Both the position numbers and the translations under genes were made by a program. This document shows, piece by piece, positions 45,069 to 49,086 of a DNA stretch of 49,086 nucleotides. The number at the start of each line of letters is the position of its first letter. The stretch's first letter is position 1. Below the pieces are notes generated by a model. The model was not told the DNA's origin and ran no database searches. It saw only the letters and a program-made list of their open reading frames with translations. The DNA is from Psychrobacter piscatorii. GTDB lineage: Bacteria > Pseudomonadota > Gammaproteobacteria > Pseudomonadales > Moraxellaceae. The stretch is taken from positions 1-49,086 of the forward strand of contig NZ_CAJHAR010000027.1 of NCBI RefSeq assembly GCF_904846415.1, read 5' to 3'.

Positions 45069-46316
45069 ATGGCCTCAATAAGAGCGAGACGTGGCAAGCT
45101 ATTCGTAGATTTTCGATATATGAATATGCGTTGCCGTGAGACAACCAATCTCACAGACACTCCAGCTAATCGAAAGAAGCTGGCTAAAATTATCGAAAAA
45201 ATGGAAGCAGAAATCACTCTAGGTATTTTCGACTATGCCGCTTACTTTCCCAAGAGTGAACGAGCACAGGAGATGACGGCATTGGCTGATAGAGCAGAAG
45301 CTTGTATCAGTCGTAATCCAACCTTTGGGCAGTTTGCAGAGATTTTTTACGAGGAAAAGAAAATTGAATGGCGGCCGAGCTATCGGCAAAAGACAAAGAT
45401 TATTCTAAATAAGTACTTATTACCTGCGTTTGGTGGCAAAGCGGTACATGCCATAAAAAAATCAGACCTGCTGACCTTCCGTAGCTCTCTCGCCAAAGTT
45501 CGTTACGGTAAAGATGGTCAGTCAAGTCTGTCAGTAGCACGAATCAATCAGATTATGATACTTCTTCGTATGATACTAGAAGAAGCGTCAGATCGCCATG
45601 AGTTTGAGATGCCTTATAAAAATATTAAGAATCTCAAGCAGGCTCGTCCTGATGTAAATCCTTTTACCCTAGCTGAGGTATGGCTAATTTTAAAGCATGT
45701 TCGCGCTGATTATAGGCCCTACTACACTATTCGCTTTTTTACGGGAATGCGTACCAGTGAGATCGATGGGCTTAAGTGGGACTGCATCAATTTTGATCGC
45801 CGTGAGATCAGTATCAGAGGGGCGTTAGTAAACGGTGAGATGGGTCCGACTAAGACGTTAGGCTCACAACGCGATATTGCGATGTCACAGTTAGTGTATG
45901 ACGCCTTATTAGAGCAGAAGACGCGCACCTTTGGTAAGTCAGAGTTTATATTCTGCAATTCACAAGGCAATCCGATGGAGTACCGTAATGTGAATAGACG
46001 CGTATGGAAACCGACGCTTGCCCTACTCGGTTTGAAACATCGGCGTGCTTATCAAACTCGACATACCGCAGCGACGCTTTGGCTAGCCGCTGGTGAAAAT
46101 CCTGAATGGATAGCACGGCAGATGGGTCACAGCAGTACGGAGATGCTGTTTCGCGTCTACAGCCGCTATGTGCCTGATATTACGCGTCAGGATGGTTCAG
46201 CGATGGATAACTTGCTACTGGCGAGCAAGGAAAAGCTAACTAGCACATCAAATAGCTCTGAGACTAAAGAAGTGCTAATCACGAACATACAGGCTGACAA
46301 GGAGACGTCGCAATGA
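45069..46316 (+). CDS. Tyrosine site-specific integrase (DUF3596 arm domain)
   Basis: 415 residues. Arm-binding DUF3596 domain (1-65, SIRARRGKLFVDFRYMNMRCRETTNL), SAM-like core-binding domain (about 80-180), catalytic domain (200-370): Arg228 (TGMRTSE), Lys262, Arg331, His354 (MGHSS), nucleophile Tyr364 (FRVYSRY; Tyr367 possible). The usual first His of the HxxR box is Tyr328 (YQTRHTAA), as in this integrase subfamily. The tRNA-Gly to its left is the presumed attachment site. It overlaps the next gene by 4 bp. Confidence 0.92.
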   Translation: MASIRARRGKLFVDFRYMNMRCRETTNLTDTPANRKKLAKIIEKMEAEITLGIFDYAAYFPKSERAQEMTALADRAEACISRNPTFGQFAEIFYEEKKIEWRPSYRQKTKIILNKYLLPAFGGKAVHAIKKSDLLTFRSSLAKVRYGKDGQSSLSVARINQIMILLRMILEEASDRHEFEMPYKNIKNLKQARPDVNPFTLAEVWLILKHVRADYRPYYTIRFFTGMRTSEIDGLKWDCINFDRREISIRGALVNGEMGPTKTLGSQRDIAMSQLVYDALLEQKTRTFGKSEFIFCNSQGNPMEYRNVNRRVWKPTLALLGLKHRRAYQTRHTAATLWLAAGENPEWIARQMGHSSTEMLFRVYSRYVPDITRQDGSAMDNLLLASKEKLTSTSNSSETKEVLITNIQADKETSQ

Positions 46317-46606
46317 AAATCATCAATTATGAAGAGCTGTTTGGTGAGTTTAAACGGGATGGTGCAATCAGCACAGATGCAAATCTTATCGCCAATGCAT
46401 TGATGCGTGAGTTGTACGTTTCATCGGGTTATAACCTAGCACGCTTCTTGGGAGTGAAGCGGTGCTTTAATAACGATATGGCGCTGCGTGTGTGGGTGCA
46501 GAAGCGCTTGGATGCTCAAGATGGATATTTTATAAAAGATATGAGCAGTCAGCTTCAGAGCGAGCTTTATGAGCTATTACCGCACTCTGATTATGGCAGC
46601 TACTGA
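46313..46606 (+). CDS. Hypothetical protein of the integrase operon
   Basis: 97 residues, ATGA overlap with the integrase, so very probably translated. Not recognised. Predicted helical; contains LIANALMRELYVSSGYNLARFLGVKRC. An accessory protein of integrase modules is possible, but nothing in the sequence proves it. Confidence 0.65.
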   Translation: MKIINYEELFGEFKRDGAISTDANLIANALMRELYVSSGYNLARFLGVKRCFNNDMALRVWVQKRLDAQDGYFIKDMSSQLQSELYELLPHSDYGSY

Positions 46607-46616
46607 GGAGAGTATT

Positions 46617-46937
46617 ATGAGTGTCAAACTTCAACCCAATATGACGCAGAGTCCATACGATATCAAGATATGTGAGGATTACTGGGCATATGATAATCAG
46701 AGCGGCTTTATTAAACATGTGCAGACGCTTTGTGAAAAGTATAAGGTAAGTCCTCAAATACTGTTTGAGACAATCGCTCAGTGTTATGCCTACTTGGACG
46801 ATGTTATATGTGAGTACTGCGGTTATGCTTGTCCAATTGAAGTACCTGCTGATATTCGTTATATGCGCGCAAAAGATAGTTGGTTATGCGCAATATGTGA
46901 GCATGCTTTATGGCGGACAGATAAAGAAAATAAATGA
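46617..46937 (+). CDS. Hypothetical protein with a zinc-ribbon-like CxxC pair
   Basis: 106 residues from the ATG at 46617, which has a good GAGGAG site upstream; an ATG at 46569 would overlap the previous gene. The C-terminal region has CEYCGYAC and LCAICEHA, a Cys4 metal site candidate. Third gene of the integrase run, ended by a strong terminator. No family recognised. Confidence 0.7.
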   Translation: MSVKLQPNMTQSPYDIKICEDYWAYDNQSGFIKHVQTLCEKYKVSPQILFETIAQCYAYLDDVICEYCGYACPIEVPADIRYMRAKDSWLCAICEHALWRTDKENK

Positions 46938-46950
46938 GTGTTAACCGTCA

Positions 46951-46985
46951 AAAAAGCCAGACAGCTCAAAGCTGTTTGGCTTTTT
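46951..46985. terminator. Bidirectional terminator between the integrase run and the cargo operon
   Basis: AAAAAGCCAGACAGC and GCTGTTTGGCTTTTT arms (one mismatch) with a 5-nt loop, T-rich on both exits, between converging units. Confidence 0.85.
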
Positions 46986-47018
46986 ATTTATAGTCCTTGC
47001 TTAAGTAAATCCGAAGGC

Positions 47019-47660
47019 TTAGCAATCCTCAACATATATCGCTTTTAACTGAAACGAGTTAGGCTCATCAGTCATACTTGATCGATAATATATAGACTCA
47101 CCAGTATTAGATAATAATCCTTCGACAGCATCTCCTATGTAAGCAAAAGCTTCTATTGGTAAGCTTTGCTCGCTCTCCATGCCAATCAACACCCCTTTAG
47201 TATCACAAGCTTTTTCAAGTTGGCCAATTAGCTGGTATGTAGCTGTTTTTACCATATCTAACTCAGCCTCACCTGTAGCACTTGAGTGCACAAACTGAAA
47301 GGAATTACCACACTCAAGCAAGTCTATAACATCTGCCATATCTATGCCGATGATAGTACTTGCAGAAGCTACATCAAGCAGTTCGACGACATCATTTATT
47401 TCATTAGGCTGACACTTAATGACTGCTTCTACAATATCTAAGCTTTCATAGTTATGATCATCTGTTTGTAAACCTACTAAAATATCAGCCTTTACTTTCT
47501 GTTTTAGCTCAAACAGTGCCTGCTCACTCCATTCATCGTTCATAACAAAACAACCAATGATAGCTGGTGGAAAACACTCTGTGTTTGATCTATATAAAGC
47601 AGCACAAGGGGTATCGTCTATTTGCGAGTTATCGAGCTGATATTTCATGGTTATACTCAT
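47019..47660 (-). CDS. FtsZ-like protein lacking the GTP-binding half
   Basis: 213 residues. From about residue 32 it follows the FtsZ order of elements: strand (PPAIIGCFVM, like S5 VVTKPF), helix (EQALFELKQKV), strand (DILVGL), helix H7 start with INDVVELL (Asn89, Asp90; FtsZ ANDVL), T7 loop GIDMADV (Asp107, Asp110, like FtsZ NVDFADV with its two catalytic Asp), then the C-terminal domain (TGEAELD, KGVLIGM, LPIEAFAYIGDAVE, QLKAIYV). There is no GGGTGTG G-box and no room for the N-terminal nucleotide domain. It starts 6 bp after the nuclease stop on the same strand. This is manual alignment; similarity is weak but runs in register throughout. Could interact with host FtsZ or be a fold derivative with a new role (inference). 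Confidence 0.65.
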   Translation of the reverse strand: MSITMKYQLDNSQIDDTPCAALYRSNTECFPPAIIGCFVMNDEWSEQALFELKQKVKADILVGLQTDDHNYESLDIVEAVIKCQPNEINDVVELLDVASASTIIGIDMADVIDLLECGNSFQFVHSSATGEAELDMVKTATYQLIGQLEKACDTKGVLIGMESEQSLPIEAFAYIGDAVEGLLSNTGESIYYRSSMTDEPNSFQLKAIYVEDC

Positions 47661-47666
47661 TTATAA

Positions 47667-48917
47667 TTATAACTTTTCATTCAATAGATGGTTATCATTT
47701 AAAACCTGAAACACTGTGTCCATTTCTTCCAAGATTTTATCGGCCATCTTGCCTTCATTTATCATTAACCATGCCTCACTCGAACCTTTCCAGTCTTGCG
47801 GATCAAAGTAGTAGTAAGCAGGCCACTGAGCAGAAGAGCTCACTTTTTTATCAGTTAGCATCGTATTCAGTACCGTTTTCATACTTTCTGCATGTGGACA
47901 CGCTTTCGCGGCTTCTACAGAAGTGAACTTAATTCCTAGGATTGGACGATCAAACCCTGCATTATCGAACTCGAAGCAGACCCATGCCTTATTATAGCCA
48001 GGAATTATGAATCTAATCTGTTCGTATCTTCTGCCATCGCCGATATAACTAATATCTAATTCGTAATCAGTTTTTTTATATTTTGCTAATAAATCTATTT
48101 TTAGCTTAGCTATCAGCTCTTTCTTCATTCGATCTACAGTGTTAGATACCTTGATACTGGCATCAATAGTAGCTGCATTTTGTTTAATGATATCTAAAAT
48201 TGCGTTGTCTTCATTCATATCTTCTATTCCCATAAAATGTTTTTGAATAAACTTAGTTAGCTGTGTAATAAACTCACTGACGCTGTAATTCTGACACTCT
48301 ACTTGACACGCTTTGAGCCAACTAATCAGACCGCTAAATCTAAGATGACTATATTGATTGCTGGTTATCCAACCTTCTAAGGTTTTAGTATCAACGCTAT
48401 CTTCACTTGGTACGTCATTATCTTCGTTTAGATAAACAAGATGCCAAGGCTTGTGTTTCCTATTTTTAAGTTCAATAGCATAATCTTTCATTTGGTCAAG
48501 CTGATCTGCTGCATAAGGTTTGTTTTCAATACAAATACCATAGCTGTGATCACCTACCTGACATCTTAAGTAAATATCCATACGGCGTTGGGTGTTACTT
48601 TTCCCTGTTACTTCTTCAAGAAAAACCTCTGTTTTCTCAAGGTTATTAAGAAAAACCTGCCAGTTATCGTCTTTATATATAACAGGCAAACAATGCTCCA
48701 CAAATAATCTTAAAAAGCTTTCTTGCTGAGCATGACTCCCTTTAGGATCAAGCAGAGCTGCTAAAATACGACTAAGTCCTAACTCATCGGTATTGATATA
48801 ATCAAAAGTACTAAAATCTGGTGAAAGCTGGCGGCTATAGAGTGCTTGCGCCGTCTCTAAAGCGTTAATCTTTTGGCTCACATCACTTATCAAACTTTGC
48901 ACGGTACTCATACTCAT
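47667..48917 (-). CDS. PD-(D/E)XK nuclease superfamily protein (PDDEXK_4-like)
   Basis: 416 residues. Active-site pattern RRMDIYLRC with Asp114, then GICIENKPYAADQ with Glu131 and Lys133, preceded by ELGLSRILAALLDPKGSH (44-62), typical of the PDDEXK_4 family of standalone nuclease proteins found in mobile and defence regions. The C-terminal half (from about 240) is a distinct domain of unknown function with helical start and aromatic-rich end. AGAGGA precedes the ATG. Translationally linked to the FtsZ-like gene 6 bp downstream. Confidence 0.85.
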   Translation of the reverse strand: MSMSTVQSLISDVSQKINALETAQALYSRQLSPDFSTFDYINTDELGLSRILAALLDPKGSHAQQESFLRLFVEHCLPVIYKDDNWQVFLNNLEKTEVFLEEVTGKSNTQRRMDIYLRCQVGDHSYGICIENKPYAADQLDQMKDYAIELKNRKHKPWHLVYLNEDNDVPSEDSVDTKTLEGWITSNQYSHLRFSGLISWLKACQVECQNYSVSEFITQLTKFIQKHFMGIEDMNEDNAILDIIKQNAATIDASIKVSNTVDRMKKELIAKLKIDLLAKYKKTDYELDISYIGDGRRYEQIRFIIPGYNKAWVCFEFDNAGFDRPILGIKFTSVEAAKACPHAESMKTVLNTMLTDKKVSSSAQWPAYYYFDPQDWKGSSEAWLMINEGKMADKILEEMDTVFQVLNDNHLLNEKL

Positions 48918-48947
48918 CTATCCTCTTAAAATCACACTCGGTTTTAT

Positions 48948-49086
48948 TCACTTATATTTCTGGTCATTGATTTGCTTTAGCATCTTGATAGTGTTTATAT
49001 CGTAACTGCCTTCAAAATACTGATCCAAAAGCTCGTTAAAAACACATTTTCTATTAGGGGATGCTAAGGTAAATAACGTTAGCGAA
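48948..49086 (-). CDS. C-terminal end of an unknown cargo gene (cut by window edge)
   Basis: A minus-strand frame enters from the right edge and ends at 48948-48950 (TGA), giving about 45 residues, with CVFNELLDQYFEGSY and TIKMLKQIND. It ends 30 bp before the nuclease start, so it is likely the preceding gene of the same operon. Not enough to identify. Confidence 0.5.
   Translation of the reverse strand, partial: SLTLFTLASPNRKCVFNELLDQYFEGSYDINTIKMLKQINDQKYK

Overview
The window looks like a chromosomal segment of a Psychrobacter-like gammaproteobacterium (Moraxellaceae). This rests on protein character (mntP, fused FhuB, YghU-type GST, CvrA/NhaP2, GlpM, a DUF2058 protein), moderate GC and gene style; the species cannot be named from the sequence alone. 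Most of it is ordinary core and accessory metabolism. The right-hand 5 kb is an integrative element beside a tRNA-Gly gene.

Layout. 1-130: right end of an IS1-family insertion sequence. 240-1080: mntP with its own promoter and a yybP-ykoY manganese riboswitch. 1161-9237: iron uptake, with a minus-strand operon fhuC-fhuD-fhuB-TonB receptor and a divergent siderophore-interacting reductase, and Fur-like boxes in both control regions. 9461-16018: a detoxification and thiol-redox region (haloalkane dehalogenase, TetR, two glutathione transferases, ABM monooxygenase, AhpD-like protein, FrnE/DsbA, peroxiredoxin-like). Four similar 16-bp palindromes there probably bind the TetR protein. 16226-20924: acyltransferase, a gene remnant, a hypothetical gene, ChrR-like cupin, tandem universal stress protein, DUF2058 protein. 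21291-28093: a TVP38/TMEM64-flavoprotein disulfide reductase fusion followed by ynjB-ynjC-ynjD-ynjF, recalling the E. coli ydjXYZ-ynjABCDEF neighbourhood. 28111-28737: a second TetR close to the first, with the same operator type. 28939-39350: a catabolic cluster for the guanidino carbon skeleton of arginine (guanidinobutyrase, 2-ketoarginine decarboxylase, aldehyde dehydrogenase, amidase-type hydrolase, MBL hydrolase, two transporters) with a divergent LysR. 39365-43662: K+/H+ antiporter, GlpM and an indolepyruvate/phenylpyruvate-type decarboxylase.

43851-49086: tRNA-Gly(GCC) with strong promoter and terminator, then an integrated element: GTGCCC repeats, a long hairpin, a small XRE repressor, an excisionase-like HTH protein, a DUF3596-type tyrosine integrase, two small unknown proteins and a minus-strand cargo operon. 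The cargo is a PD-(D/E)XK nuclease translated just ahead of a 213-residue protein that resembles the second half of FtsZ (helix H7, T7 loop with both catalytic aspartates, C-terminal domain) but has no GTP-binding half. A further cargo gene runs off the right edge. This nuclease plus half-FtsZ pair is the best candidate here for an undescribed system, possibly phage defence or control of division.

Two nearly identical 170-bp MITEs with TA target duplications lie in opposite orientation at 10368-10537 and 32073-32242. One supplies the stop codon of the haloalkane dehalogenase gene. The other splits the arginine/guanidino operon.
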